Positions 1-8,430 of a stretch of 64,000 nucleotides of DNA are shown one piece after another. How positions within the stretch are numbered: position 1 is the first letter of the stretch; each line of letters opens with the position of its first letter. Position numbers and translations under genes: made by a program. Source of the DNA: Yimella lutea (GTDB lineage Bacteria; Actinomycetota; Actinomycetes; Actinomycetales; Dermatophilaceae); the NCBI RefSeq assembly GCF_006715095.1, contig NZ_VFMO01000001.1, forward strand, positions 1,736,001 to 1,800,000, read 5' to 3'. The notes beneath the pieces are model-generated. The model made no database searches. It worked only from the letters and a program-made list of their open reading frames with translations, and was not told the origin of the DNA.

Positions 1-1
1 C

Positions 2-436
2 TGCTGGGAGCAGTACGCGAGCGGGAATGCGCTTGTGCGAGAAGCCCGTTCGATGATCGCAGCGAACTCGCCGATGGCCGCTGACATGGCCGCCATGGTC
101 GATGGCGACGCCTCGAGACTGACCGGCCCGATGATCACCGAGGCCGCGCAAGGCGGCGACCCGACTGCCCAGGAACTCCTGGCCGAGATCGGTACCTGGC
201 TGGGAGTGGGTCTGGCGAATCTGGCCAATGCGTTCGACCCGGGAGCCTTCGTGATCGGCGGAGGCGTCAGCGCGGCCGGTCCGATGCTGCTCGACCCGGC
301 CCGCGCATCCTTCCGCAGGCACCTGTCCGGCCGTGGCTACCGGCCCGAGGCGCGCATCGTGAAAGCCGAACTCAGCAATGAAGCCGGTCTGGTCGGCGCC
401 GCCGACCTGGCACGCACGGAGGTACTGGACGCATGA
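2..436 (+). CDS. glk: ROK family glucokinase, C-terminal part (cut by window edge)
   Basis: This is the last 144 codons of a ROK-family sugar kinase, most likely glucokinase, which phosphorylates glucose with ATP in the cytoplasm. The frame is open from base 2 and opens with CWEQYASGNALVREAR, the segment just after the ROK zinc-binding cysteines. The motif FDPGAFVIGGGVS follows, as in the C-terminal lobe of glucokinases. The N-terminal ATP-binding half lies outside the window, so the internal GTG at 35 is not the start. Its stop overlaps the next start by four bases (ATGA), so the two genes are probably co-transcribed. The exact sugar substrate cannot be read from the sequence. Confidence 0.85.
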   Translation, partial: CWEQYASGNALVREARSMIAANSPMAADMAAMVDGDASRLTGPMITEAAQGGDPTAQELLAEIGTWLGVGLANLANAFDPGAFVIGGGVSAAGPMLLDPARASFRRHLSGRGYRPEARIVKAELSNEAGLVGAADLARTEVLDA

Positions 437-1125
437 GGGCAGCGCACACCCTGCGGGTGGTGTCGTACAACGTCCGCGCCTTCAAGGACGACACGGACGC
501 GTTGAAGGAGATCATCCGGCTGATGGAGCCGGATGTGCTGCTGGTGCAGGAGGCTCCCCGGCATCCGCTCTCCGGGCACCGGATCGCGCGGTTCGCGGCC
601 GACATCGGAATGACCTGGGCGAACGGCAAGCGCGGCTGGATGAGCACCACGTTGCTGACCAGCCTGCGGGTGCACGTGCACGACAGCGTCCACCGCAACC
701 TGGAGGTCCGCAAGGGCGACGAGCCGCGCGGGTATGCGCTGGCGACGATCAGCCTGCCCGGACACTCGCCGCTGCACGTCGCGAGCCTGCACATGTCGCT
801 GCGTTCGGACGAGCGCAAACCGCAGGCGGCGGCTGTGATGAGCGTGCTGCAACCTGACGTCATCCCGGCGATCATCGGCGGCGATCTCAACGAGACCCCC
901 GGGCACGACGTCTGGAAGATGTTCGGCGAGACGCTGCACGAGGCGACGCTGGACGAATTCACTTTCCCCTCGAAAGCTCCGGTCAAGCGGATCGACGCGA
1001 TCTTCGCCTCTGCGTCCCTGCCGCACAGCCGCCCGGTGTTCTCCCTCGATCCGGCGAAGCTCGCCCGCGCGACAGACCACCTGCCGCTCTATGTCGACTT
1101 CGATCTGAGTTCGCTCGCCCTGTGA
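433..1125 (+). CDS. Endonuclease/exonuclease/phosphatase (EEP) fold hydrolase
   Basis: A 230-residue protein of the EEP superfamily (DNase I-like or Mg-dependent phosphodiesterase fold). Visible signatures are VVSYNVRAFKDD near the N-terminus, VQEAPR with the metal-binding glutamate, GGDLNETPG in the middle, and the C-terminal TDHLPLYVDF containing the catalytic Asp-His pair. The length fits a minimal EEP domain with no extra modules and no signal peptide. The start overlaps the glucokinase stop, suggesting one transcript. The substrate could be a nucleic acid, a phospholipid or another phosphodiester; the family alone does not decide. Confidence 0.8.
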   Translation: MRAAHTLRVVSYNVRAFKDDTDALKEIIRLMEPDVLLVQEAPRHPLSGHRIARFAADIGMTWANGKRGWMSTTLLTSLRVHVHDSVHRNLEVRKGDEPRGYALATISLPGHSPLHVASLHMSLRSDERKPQAAAVMSVLQPDVIPAIIGGDLNETPGHDVWKMFGETLHEATLDEFTFPSKAPVKRIDAIFASASLPHSRPVFSLDPAKLARATDHLPLYVDFDLSSLAL

Positions 1126-1128
1126 GGA

Positions 1129-1572
1129 CTACAGCCGGGCGCCGTCGTCGAAGGGGTCGTCCTCGTCGCGATTGGCGGGTTGACGAACCACCATCAGCAC
1201 GATTCCGGCGATCGTGATGAGCACCGCCGCGACCCACCAGAGTGCGGCGGCGTAGCGGTCGAAGAAGAACAGGTAGAGCAGCCAGAGCGGCCCGCCGACC
1301 AGGCAGGCGATCGTCGCCCAGAAACCTTCGTCCTTGGGCAGTGGCGGGGGAGCGGGAGGCTGGAAGTCCTCCTCGTGCTCCTCGACGAAACCGGGGCCGG
1401 TGCCGGCGCGCCACTGCCTCGGGACGGTGAACGCCGCGGGTGCGGAAGGCTTCGGATCTTCGAGATCGATCGGTTCGGCGGCTGAGCCGTCCCAGTCGGT
1501 CATCATCTCCTCGAACCGCCGGTCGACCTCCTCGTCGGAGTGCGGGTGTTCGTCGGGGCGCTCGTCGCTCAT
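1129..1572 (-). CDS. Small conserved actinobacterial membrane protein, function unknown
   Basis: A 147-residue protein with an acidic, proline-rich N-terminal half (about residues 1-85) and two closely spaced hydrophobic helices (about 86-130, around FWATIACLVGGPLWLLYLFF and AALWWVAAVLITIAGIVLMV), then a short acidic tail ending DDPFDDGARL. There is no signal peptide and no catalytic motif. Its start overlaps the stop of the esterase gene upstream on the same strand by four bases, so the two are translationally coupled. I do not recognise a function. Confidence 0.7.
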   Translation of the reverse strand: MSDERPDEHPHSDEEVDRRFEEMMTDWDGSAAEPIDLEDPKPSAPAAFTVPRQWRAGTGPGFVEEHEEDFQPPAPPPLPKDEGFWATIACLVGGPLWLLYLFFFDRYAAALWWVAAVLITIAGIVLMVVRQPANRDEDDPFDDGARL

Positions 1573-2327
1573 GCGTTTCCTGCAACTCGTCGGGTGAAGT
1601 CGGTGACCGCTTCATGAATGCGCGGAGCGTCGTTGTCGAGAGTCGCGACGTGGTAGCTGTTCTCGAGCACGACATCGGTGACGTCGGTGCTCGAGATCCG
1701 GGAGAGAAACAGCTGCGAACTCGCCGGAGCCACGATGTGATCCACCCGAGAACGCAGCACCAACACCGGCTGCGTGATCTGCGGCAGGTCGCGGGTCACG
1801 CGGTGCCACAACTGCGCCTGGGTGTGCAGCGGACGCAGCGGCATGCGCTCGTATGCGTCGTGCGACACGCCGTCCTTCTTGATGTCGCCGCCGATTCCGG
1901 AGACCGTCGAGCGCAGCCGTCGGGCAACCGGGATGAGGCGGAACTTCAGGTTCTTGGTGCGCATGACCGGGTTGATCACCACGAGTCCGGCGATCTCCGG
2001 GTTCCGTTGCACCAGAAGGGTGCTCAGCGTTGCGCCCATCGAGAGGCCACACGCGACCACGGTGTCGCATCGTTCGGTGAGTTCGGCGTACGCGCCCTCC
2101 AGTTCGGCGTACCAGTCGGTCCAGGTCGTGCCGTCGAGGTCCTGCCACGCGGTGCCGTGCCCGGGGAGTCGGGGAGCGCGAACGCTGAACCCCTCGTCGA
2201 CCAGATGCTCGGCCAACGGGCGCACCGCGGCCGGCGAGCCGGTGAATGCGTGGCAGACCAGGACGCCGGTCCGGGAGCCGTCGTGGACGATCGGGGTGGC
2301 ACCCTCGCGGATCTGCATGACGTCCAT
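1569..2327 (-). CDS. Alpha/beta hydrolase, carboxylesterase (Est30-like)
   Basis: A 252-residue alpha/beta-hydrolase. The oxyanion-hole region LVCHAFTGSP is near residue 25, the nucleophile elbow GLSMGA is near residue 90, RSRVDHIV supplies the probable catalytic Asp, and NSYHVATLD the catalytic His. Length and motif order match cytoplasmic carboxylesterases of the Est30/monoacylglycerol-lipase-like group, which hydrolyse short acyl esters. It is coupled by a four-base overlap to the downstream small membrane protein. Substrate is unknown. Confidence 0.82.
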   Translation of the reverse strand: MDVMQIREGATPIVHDGSRTGVLVCHAFTGSPAAVRPLAEHLVDEGFSVRAPRLPGHGTAWQDLDGTTWTDWYAELEGAYAELTERCDTVVACGLSMGATLSTLLVQRNPEIAGLVVINPVMRTKNLKFRLIPVARRLRSTVSGIGGDIKKDGVSHDAYERMPLRPLHTQAQLWHRVTRDLPQITQPVLVLRSRVDHIVAPASSQLFLSRISSTDVTDVVLENSYHVATLDNDAPRIHEAVTDFTRRVAGNA

Positions 2328-2397
2328 CTTTACGCATGCCTGCGAGGTGGTGGCGGTGGGCGTTATGGTTCAGGCCGAAGCAATTCTTGGAGGCGCG

Positions 2398-3306
2398 GTG
2401 CTGTACTGGTTCTTGAAGCGGGTCCTGATCGGTCCTATTCTCAATCTGCTGTTCCGACCCTGGGTCGACGGTGAGAAGAACATCCCTGATAAGGGGCCGG
2501 CGATCTTCGCCAGCAACCACCTGTCGTTCTCCGACTCCTTCTTCCTCCCGCTGGTCGTGCCGCGCCGGATGACCTTCGTCGCCAAGGCCGACTACTTCAC
2601 CGGCACCGGTATCAAGGGCCGCCTCACGGCCGCCTTCTTCCGTGGGGTCGGGCAGATTCCGATCGACCGCGCCGGCGGATCCGCGTCGAGCGGGGCGTTG
2701 CAGTCCGGCCTCAACGTGCTACGCCGGGGCGAACTGTTCGGCATCTACCCCGAGGGGACCCGCAGCCCCGATGGGCGTCTCTACAAGGGCAAGACCGGCG
2801 TCGCTCGGCTCGCTCTGGAGGCCAAGTGCCCGGTCATCCCGGTCGCGATGATCGACACGGACAAAGCGCAGCCGACCGGTAAGAAGATCCCGAAGATCAT
2901 GAGGATCGGCATCCGCATCGGCAAGCCGATGGACTTCTCGCGCTACGAAGGCATGCAGGACGACCGGTTCGTGCTGCGCAGCATCACCGATGAGGTGATG
3001 TACGAGCTGATGCTGTTGTCCGGCCAGGAGTACGTCGACGTGTACGCGTCCACGGTCAAGGACCGGATCGCGGCCAAGGCCAAGGAGATCGGCGGCGCGG
3101 CCGTCGCCGTCGGCAGCGGTGCCGCCCAGGCCATCGGCAACAAGGTGTCCCGACGTTCCGGCGAGGACGCCGGCGCGAAGGACGAGACCTCGCCGGAGGC
3201 ATCCGAGGGCGGTCTCGCGATCGACCTCGAGACCGACGCCGACACGGTTGCTGGCACTGTCCACGACGCCGACGGTGACGCCGCTCACACCCCTTCGCAG
3301 AGCTGA
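2398..3306 (+). CDS. plsC: 1-acyl-sn-glycerol-3-phosphate acyltransferase (PlsC type)
   Basis: A PlsC-family acyltransferase, expected to acylate lysophosphatidic acid in phospholipid synthesis at the inner face of the membrane. It shows motif I NHLSFSD (the NHxxxxD catalytic motif), motif II around GQIPIDRAGG and motif III YPEGTRSPDG. I chose the GTG at 2398 because GGAGG sits at 2389-2393 and the protein then begins MLYWFLKRVLIGP, a usual actinobacterial beginning; the ATG at 2365 and longer frames lack a comparable site. About 60 low-complexity acidic/Ala-rich residues at the C-terminus follow the catalytic domain. It lies just upstream of the DAHP synthase, as the related Rv2182c lies near aroG in mycobacteria. 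Confidence 0.88.
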   Translation: MLYWFLKRVLIGPILNLLFRPWVDGEKNIPDKGPAIFASNHLSFSDSFFLPLVVPRRMTFVAKADYFTGTGIKGRLTAAFFRGVGQIPIDRAGGSASSGALQSGLNVLRRGELFGIYPEGTRSPDGRLYKGKTGVARLALEAKCPVIPVAMIDTDKAQPTGKKIPKIMRIGIRIGKPMDFSRYEGMQDDRFVLRSITDEVMYELMLLSGQEYVDVYASTVKDRIAAKAKEIGGAAVAVGSGAAQAIGNKVSRRSGEDAGAKDETSPEASEGGLAIDLETDADTVAGTVHDADGDAAHTPSQS

Positions 3307-3363
3307 CGTCCCGCGCATCGGGCACCTGATTCGGACGTGGTGAGCGGCGCGTACGCTTGCCGG

Positions 3364-4731
3364 GTGAGTACCACCGCACTGAACCCCGACGCCCTGAACG
3401 AGATGCCCGAGTGGCCGCAGCTGCCTGCCATGCAGCAGCCCACCTGGCCCGACCGTCATGCCGTCGAGTATGTGCGCTCCGAGCTGGCTTCGCTGCCGCC
3501 GCTGGTGTTTGCGGGGGAGTGCGACGTGCTGCGCGATCGCCTTGCCGCGGCCGCGAAAGGTGAGGCCTTCGTGTTGCAGGGAGGCGACTGCGCCGAGATG
3601 TTCTCCGCGGCGACCGCAGCGAACATCCGCGACCGCATCAAGACGATCCTGCAAATGGCCGCAGTCCTCACCTATGGCGCGAGCACCCCGGTCGTGAAGC
3701 TCGGTCGCATCGCCGGCCAGTACGCCAAGCCGCGCAGCAAGGACACCGAGACCCGGGGCGACGTCACCCTCCCGGCGTACCGCGGCGACATGGTTAACGA
3801 CTTCGCGTTCACCGAGGAATCCCGCACCCCCGACCCCCAGCGACTGCTGCGCGCCTACCACACCAGTGCCTCGACGCTGAACCTGGTGCGAGCCTTCACC
3901 ACCGGCGGTTTCGCCGACCTGCGTCACGTGCACGAGTGGAACCGCGGGTTCATCGCCAACTCGGCGTACGCCCGCTACGAGTCGACGGCCCGCGACATCG
4001 ACCGTGCGATGAAGTTCATGAAGGCGTGCGGCGCCGACTTCGATGCGATGAACGCCCGCACCGTGGAGTTCTTCGCCAGCCACGAGGCGTTGCTGCTCGA
4101 TTACGAACAGCCGTTGACGCGGATCGACTCGCGGACCGGCAACCCGTACGCGGTCTCGGGCCACTTCGTCTGGGTGGGCGAGCGCACCCGCGACCTCGAC
4201 GGCGCACACATCGACTTCGTGTCCCGCATCCACAACCCGATCGGCGTCAAGCTCGGCCCGAATGCCGACCCCGACGACGTGCTGCGGATGATCGACCGTC
4301 TCGACCCGCAGCGCACTCCCGGCCGCCTGACGTTCATCACCCGGATGGGCGCCGGTGTCGTCCGCGAGAAGTTGCCGAACCTGGTTCGGCGGGTGACCGA
4401 GTCGGGTGCCCAGGTCGTCTGGGTCTGCGACCCGATGCACGGCAACACCTTCGAGTCGCCCAGTGGCTACAAGACGCGTGAGTTCGACCAGATCGTCGAT
4501 GAGGTGCGCGGCTTCTTCGAGGTGCACGCCGCGCTCGGCACGATCCCCGGTGGCGTGCACGTCGAGCTCACCGGCAACGACGTGACCGAGTGCCTCGGCG
4601 GTTCGGAACAGATCCTGGACGCCGACCTGGAGAAGCGGTACGAGACCGCGTGCGACCCGCGACTCAACCACCAGCAGAGCCTGGAGTTGTCCTTCCTGGT
4701 CGCCGAGATGCTCGCGCAGCGCAGCCGCTGA
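3364..4731 (+). CDS. aroG: 3-deoxy-7-phosphoheptulonate synthase, class II (AroA-II)
   Basis: Class II DAHP synthase, which condenses phosphoenolpyruvate and erythrose 4-phosphate in the first committed step of the shikimate pathway. Diagnostic segments are QGGDCAEMF, YAKPRSKDTE, VWVCDPMHGNTFES and the C-terminal GGVHVELTGNDVTECLGG, which carry the metal ligands and PEP-binding Arg/Lys. With the GTG at 3364 the protein is 455 residues, the family length; the frame extends nine codons upstream but those residues are not family-like. A strong hairpin follows the stop. A PASTA kinase gene converges on it, as aroG and pknL are neighbours in mycobacteria. Confidence 0.95.
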   Translation: MSTTALNPDALNEMPEWPQLPAMQQPTWPDRHAVEYVRSELASLPPLVFAGECDVLRDRLAAAAKGEAFVLQGGDCAEMFSAATAANIRDRIKTILQMAAVLTYGASTPVVKLGRIAGQYAKPRSKDTETRGDVTLPAYRGDMVNDFAFTEESRTPDPQRLLRAYHTSASTLNLVRAFTTGGFADLRHVHEWNRGFIANSAYARYESTARDIDRAMKFMKACGADFDAMNARTVEFFASHEALLLDYEQPLTRIDSRTGNPYAVSGHFVWVGERTRDLDGAHIDFVSRIHNPIGVKLGPNADPDDVLRMIDRLDPQRTPGRLTFITRMGAGVVREKLPNLVRRVTESGAQVVWVCDPMHGNTFESPSGYKTREFDQIVDEVRGFFEVHAALGTIPGGVHVELTGNDVTECLGGSEQILDADLEKRYETACDPRLNHQQSLELSFLVAEMLAQRSR

Positions 4732-4737
4732 CGATCA

Positions 4738-4785
4738 GCAACAGAAAGGGACCGGTTCACAGGTGAACCGGTCCCTTTCTGTTGC
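4738..4785. terminator. Long perfect hairpin between convergent aroG and the kinase gene
   Basis: Positions 4738-4760 are exactly complementary to 4763-4785, giving a 23-bp inverted repeat with a two-base centre. The left arm contains AGAAAGGGACC and the right arm GGTCCCTTTCT. It sits between the stop codons of two convergent genes and has pyrimidine-rich tracts on both strands, so a bidirectional intrinsic terminator is the natural reading. Confidence 0.8.
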
Positions 4786-4795
4786 GGCTGACGCG

Positions 4796-6751
4796 TCAGA
4801 CGATCGACAGGGTGATCGTGCTGCCCTTCTTCACCGAGGTGCCGGGGCGCAGGCTTTGATCCCGGACGGTGTCGAAGAGCCCGCCGAAGAACCGGTCGAG
4901 TTCGACGGTGAATCCCTGTGACTCCAGGAGAGTCTTGGCGGCGCCGCTCTTCATGTCGATGACTCTGGGGACCTGGACCATCTCCGGCCCCTTGGAGACG
5001 ATCAGTTCGACCGAGTCGCCCTTGTACAGGTTCGCGCCGCTCGCGGGAGTGCTGCGGATGACCGAACCCTTGGCGACCGTTTCCGAGAACTCCTCCGTGC
5101 CGTAGGCCACCTTCAACCCGAGACTGGTCAACGAACCTTCAGCCTCAGCTCGAGGTTGACCGGCAACGTTCGGGACCGGCACCGGCTGCTTGCCCTTGCT
5201 CACGACGAAATTGACCTTGGCACCCTTCTTAAGCGCGGTGCCAGGTGCCGGGGTAGACGAAATGACCGAGCCGGTCGGGACGCTCTCGTGGAAGGCCTGC
5301 GTCACGGTGCCCACGCCCAACTGCGCCTTCGTGATCGCCGCCCGCGCTGCGGCCTGCTTCGACCCCGCAAGTTTCGGGGCACTGAACCGCTCGGGCCCCT
5401 TGGAGACGGTGAGGGTGACGGTGGAGTTCTTGCGCTGCTCAGACCCGGCGCCCGGTTCGGCCCTGATGACCTTGCCTTGGGCGACGCTCTCGCTGAAGGT
5501 CTGTCGGACGCGTGCCTTGAGATCAGCCTTGCTGATCCGTTCGACCGCCGAGCCCTGGGCCAAACCGTTCACCGTCGGCACCTTTGTCGACCCCAACGGG
5601 CCGGACGTGAAGGCCCAAGCGGCGGCTGCGCCGAGCAGCAGCAACGCCAATAGGAACAGGACGACCAGCGAGAGACCGCGTCGAGGACGCCGGGAGTTCT
5701 CACCCGGCTGATAGCCGCGGGTGTCGAGCGGGTTGGTCTTGCTGTGGATGGCAGTGGTGTGCGACCTGCCGGCGTCCACCGGCTCGTGGTCGACCTGTGC
5801 ATCGGTGGTCTCGGTGGTCTCGGTGGTCTCGGTGTCCGAGGGGAGCGCACGGGTGCGCCGGTCGCCGTGATCGGTGTGATCGGTGTGATCGGTGTGTCCG
5901 GACTCGAGCCCGCGTCGCACCGTCCGCAGCGCGACCAGCAGGTCGGCGGCAGTGGCCGGGCGATCGTCCGGATCCTTGGCGGTGGCCTGGGCGATGAGGT
6001 CGTCCACAGTGTCCGGGATACCGGAGACGGCGTCCGACGCGCGCGGCATCGTGCCGTGCACGTGCTGGTACGCGACATGGATCGGCGAGTCGCCCGGGAA
6101 CGCCTTCTCGCCGGTGAGGATCTCGAAGAGCAACAGACCGGCGGAGTAGACGTCCGAACGCGCGTCGGCCGATCCGTGCTCCACCTGCTCGGGGGACAGG
6201 TAGGAGGCGGTGCCGAGCAGGATGTCGCTGTCGCCCGTGAGTGTGCTCGTGGTGACCGCACGTGCCAGTCCGAAGTCGGTGACCTTCACCTGGCCGGTCT
6301 GGCTGATCAGGACGTTCTCCGGCTTCACGTCACGATGTACCAGGCCGGCACGGTGCGCGGCGGCGAGGCCGTCGAGGATCGGGTCCATCAGGCCGAGGGC
6401 CTCGTCGACCGGTAGCGGTCCGCGCCGCCGGATCAGCTGGCGCAGCGTGTCACCCAGCACCAACTCCATCGCCAGGAACGCGTACTGCCCGTCCGAGCCC
6501 TGGTCGGTCACGGCGACGACGTTGGGGTGCCCCAGCCGGGCCGCCGAGCGCGCCTCGCGTCGGAACCGCGCGACGAACGCGTCGTCGCGCGCGAGGTCCG
6601 CACGCATTACCTTCAACGCGACGTCACGCTCGAGGCGCTCGTCGATCGCCACGAAGACCGAGCCCATCCCGCCGTCGGCGAGGTGCCGGGTGACGCGGTA
6701 TCGACCGTCGATCACTCGTCCCACGATCGAGGCTTCACTGGCTGGACTCAC
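4796..6751 (-). CDS. PASTA-domain serine/threonine protein kinase (PknB/PknL type)
   Basis: A 651-residue transmembrane Hanks-type kinase. Kinase domain at about residues 15-270: glycine loop DGGMGSVFVA, VALKVM lysine, catalytic HRDVKPENVL, DFGLA, and SYLSPEQ. A low-complexity linker rich in HTD and TTE repeats follows, then one transmembrane helix near 355-378 (LVVLFLLALLLLGAAAAWAF), then four extracellular PASTA repeats of about 65 residues. PASTA domains bind muropeptides or lipid II, so the protein probably couples cell-wall state to cytoplasmic phosphorylation. The GTG at 6749-6751 was preferred over an upstream TTG. It is divergent from an Rv2175c-like gene; in M. tuberculosis that protein is a PknL substrate, but PknL lacks PASTA domains, so orthology is by context only. 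Confidence 0.92.
   Translation of the reverse strand: MSPASEASIVGRVIDGRYRVTRHLADGGMGSVFVAIDERLERDVALKVMRADLARDDAFVARFRREARSAARLGHPNVVAVTDQGSDGQYAFLAMELVLGDTLRQLIRRRGPLPVDEALGLMDPILDGLAAAHRAGLVHRDVKPENVLISQTGQVKVTDFGLARAVTTSTLTGDSDILLGTASYLSPEQVEHGSADARSDVYSAGLLLFEILTGEKAFPGDSPIHVAYQHVHGTMPRASDAVSGIPDTVDDLIAQATAKDPDDRPATAADLLVALRTVRRGLESGHTDHTDHTDHGDRRTRALPSDTETTETTETTDAQVDHEPVDAGRSHTTAIHSKTNPLDTRGYQPGENSRRPRRGLSLVVLFLLALLLLGAAAAWAFTSGPLGSTKVPTVNGLAQGSAVERISKADLKARVRQTFSESVAQGKVIRAEPGAGSEQRKNSTVTLTVSKGPERFSAPKLAGSKQAAARAAITKAQLGVGTVTQAFHESVPTGSVISSTPAPGTALKKGAKVNFVVSKGKQPVPVPNVAGQPRAEAEGSLTSLGLKVAYGTEEFSETVAKGSVIRSTPASGANLYKGDSVELIVSKGPEMVQVPRVIDMKSGAAKTLLESQGFTVELDRFFGGLFDTVRDQSLRPGTSVKKGSTITLSIV
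5802..5893. repeat. Two short tandem repeat arrays in the kinase linker
   Basis: Two 9-bp arrays lie inside the kinase gene: TCGGTGGTC three times at 5802-5828 and GTGATCGGT three times at 5867-5893, each with a further partial copy. On the coding strand they give Thr-Thr-Glu and His-Thr-Asp repeats in the juxtamembrane linker. Units are multiples of three bases, so copy changes keep the frame. Confidence 0.85.
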
Positions 6752-6873
6752 CCGCAAATTCTAAGTTCCTTCCGCATCAGCGCCGGGGAGGTTGGGCTGC
6801 GTGTATGGCTCTGCCCGTCACGACGAGACCCGGCGCCGCATCGATCCGACGCACGACATGCCAAGCTGGTGCC

Positions 6874-7233
6874 GTGAACGACGTGGAAACCCTGGTCGGC
6901 TCCTGGCTGTCCGTGCCCGAAGTCGCCGATGCTCTCGGCCTGCCGCACCGCACCGTCCGCCGGATGATCGATGACGGCGAGTTGCTCGCTGCACGCATCG
7001 GCTCCAACGAGGCGCTGGCGGTACCGGCCGCCTTCGTCAAGGACGGCGAACTGCTGCCGGCGCTGATGGGCACGATCACGGTGCTGCGCGATGCGCATCT
7101 CACCGCCGACGAGGCGCTGCGCTGGTTGTTCACCCCGGACGAGACCCTGCCGGTGGTCGGTTCACCCATCACTATGTTGCAGCTCGGCCGCAAGGCAGAA
7201 GTGCGCAAACGGGCCAGCGAACTGGCCTGGTGA
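6874..7233 (+). CDS. Rv2175c-like winged-helix DNA-binding protein
   Basis: A 119-residue protein with an N-terminal winged helix-turn-helix (WLSVPEVADALGLPHRTVRRMI, about residues 11-32) and a C-terminal domain ending in LQLGRKAEVRKRASELAW. This resembles M. tuberculosis Rv2175c, a DNA-binding protein phosphorylated by PknL. I chose GTG 6874 because the family begins just before the SWLSV helix; the longer frame from 6805 would overlap the likely kinase promoter. The divergent arrangement with the PASTA kinase suggests a kinase-regulator pair. Its target genes are not evident from sequence. Confidence 0.85.
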   Translation: MNDVETLVGSWLSVPEVADALGLPHRTVRRMIDDGELLAARIGSNEALAVPAAFVKDGELLPALMGTITVLRDAHLTADEALRWLFTPDETLPVVGSPITMLQLGRKAEVRKRASELAW

Positions 7234-7257
7234 GGCACGCCCTCCCGGGCTGAACGG

Positions 7258-8340
7258 TCAGGCTGCGCGCGCGACGGCGATGCCGATCAATTCGCGCAAC
7301 ATCTGCTCGCCCTCCGGATCGAGGTCGGCCCGGTCGAGTGCCGAGCCGGCTTCACGGCTCAGGTCGGTGATCATCTGCTCGACCCGCTCGACCGCGCCGG
7401 ACGCGGTGATCCAGTCCCGCAGTCGACCGATCCCGTCGTCGTCGAGATCGTCGCGTCCGAAGGATTCGTTGAACAGACGGACCTCCTCGGCGGAACTGTT
7501 GTCGAGCGCCAGGGCGATCAACACGGTGCGCTTGCCCTCGCGCAGGTCGTCACCGGCGGGCTTGCCGGTGGCTTCCGGGTCGCCGTAGACACCGAGCAGG
7601 TCATCGCGCAGCTGGAACGCTTCGCCGAGTGCGAGGCCGTACTCGGACAGCGCCGACTCGGTGTCGGCGTCGACGCCGAACGCGGTCGCGCCGATGAGCA
7701 GGGGCTGTTCGACGGTGTACTTGGCACTCTTGTAGCGGATCACGAGTCGGGCCCGTTCGATGCGGTCCTGCGTCGAGGCCGACTCCCACGGGCGCACCGA
7801 TTCCAGGACGTCGAGGTACTGGCCGCCCATGAGCTGAGTCCGCATCCGGTCGAACACGACGCGACCTCGAGCCAGTTCGTCGGCCGGCAGCCCACTGGTG
7901 CTGTACAACTCGTCGGTCCAGTTCAGGCACAGATCGCCGGCGAGAATCGCGGCGGCTTCGCCGAATCGGTCCGATTCTCCGTCCCAGCCGTGCTCCCGAT
8001 GCAACGCCGCGAGCGTGCGATGTGCGGTGGGCATGCCGCGACGGGTGTCGCTGCGATCCATCACATCGTCGTGCAGCAACGCCGCTGCCTGGAAGACCTC
8101 CATGGCGGTCGCCACCTGCACGATCGCGTCGTCGTGTCGTCCGCCGGCGGCACGGTAACCCCAGTAGCAGAACGCGGCACGTAGTCGCTTCCCGCCGCGC
8201 AGCAGCGCGTTGATCGGCGCGATCAGGGCGTCCATCTCCGGGCCGATCGGCGCGAGCTCGGCGGTGTGGTGGGCGTGTGCGCGATCAAGGACGGTCTGAA
8301 CCTGGGCGCGCAACTCCTCGAGGGGAAGGGGCTGGTTCAC
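7258..8340 (-). CDS. Polyprenyl diphosphate synthase (IdsA-like)
   Basis: A 360-residue trans-isoprenyl diphosphate synthase, elongating prenyl chains by adding isopentenyl diphosphate. The first aspartate-rich motif is DDVMD in LLHDDVMDRSDTRRG and the second is the DDLLGVYGD segment. Length and motifs fit the IdsA2/GrcC group that supplies geranylgeranyl or longer chains for quinones or lipid carriers. GTG 8338-8340 begins MNQPLPLEEL. It is divergent from metF; the same pair (idsA2 and Rv2172c) adjoins in mycobacteria. Product chain length cannot be deduced by eye. Confidence 0.9.
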   Translation of the reverse strand: MNQPLPLEELRAQVQTVLDRAHAHHTAELAPIGPEMDALIAPINALLRGGKRLRAAFCYWGYRAAGGRHDDAIVQVATAMEVFQAAALLHDDVMDRSDTRRGMPTAHRTLAALHREHGWDGESDRFGEAAAILAGDLCLNWTDELYSTSGLPADELARGRVVFDRMRTQLMGGQYLDVLESVRPWESASTQDRIERARLVIRYKSAKYTVEQPLLIGATAFGVDADTESALSEYGLALGEAFQLRDDLLGVYGDPEATGKPAGDDLREGKRTVLIALALDNSSAEEVRLFNESFGRDDLDDDGIGRLRDWITASGAVERVEQMITDLSREAGSALDRADLDPEGEQMLRELIGIAVARAA

Positions 8341-8430
8341 GCGGGGTCCTCTCGGCGGGCGTTCATCGGGGGTTACTCACGAGTCGGTCACTGTCGGGTC
8401 GAGGGCCGGGTAACCGCTAAGGTCGCCCAC

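Noticed and set aside
2719..4671. Minus-strand open frame of 650 codons over the DAHP synthase
   Set aside because: Antisense to a core enzyme with clear motifs; the translation is Val/Gly/Arg-rich and lacks any family pattern.
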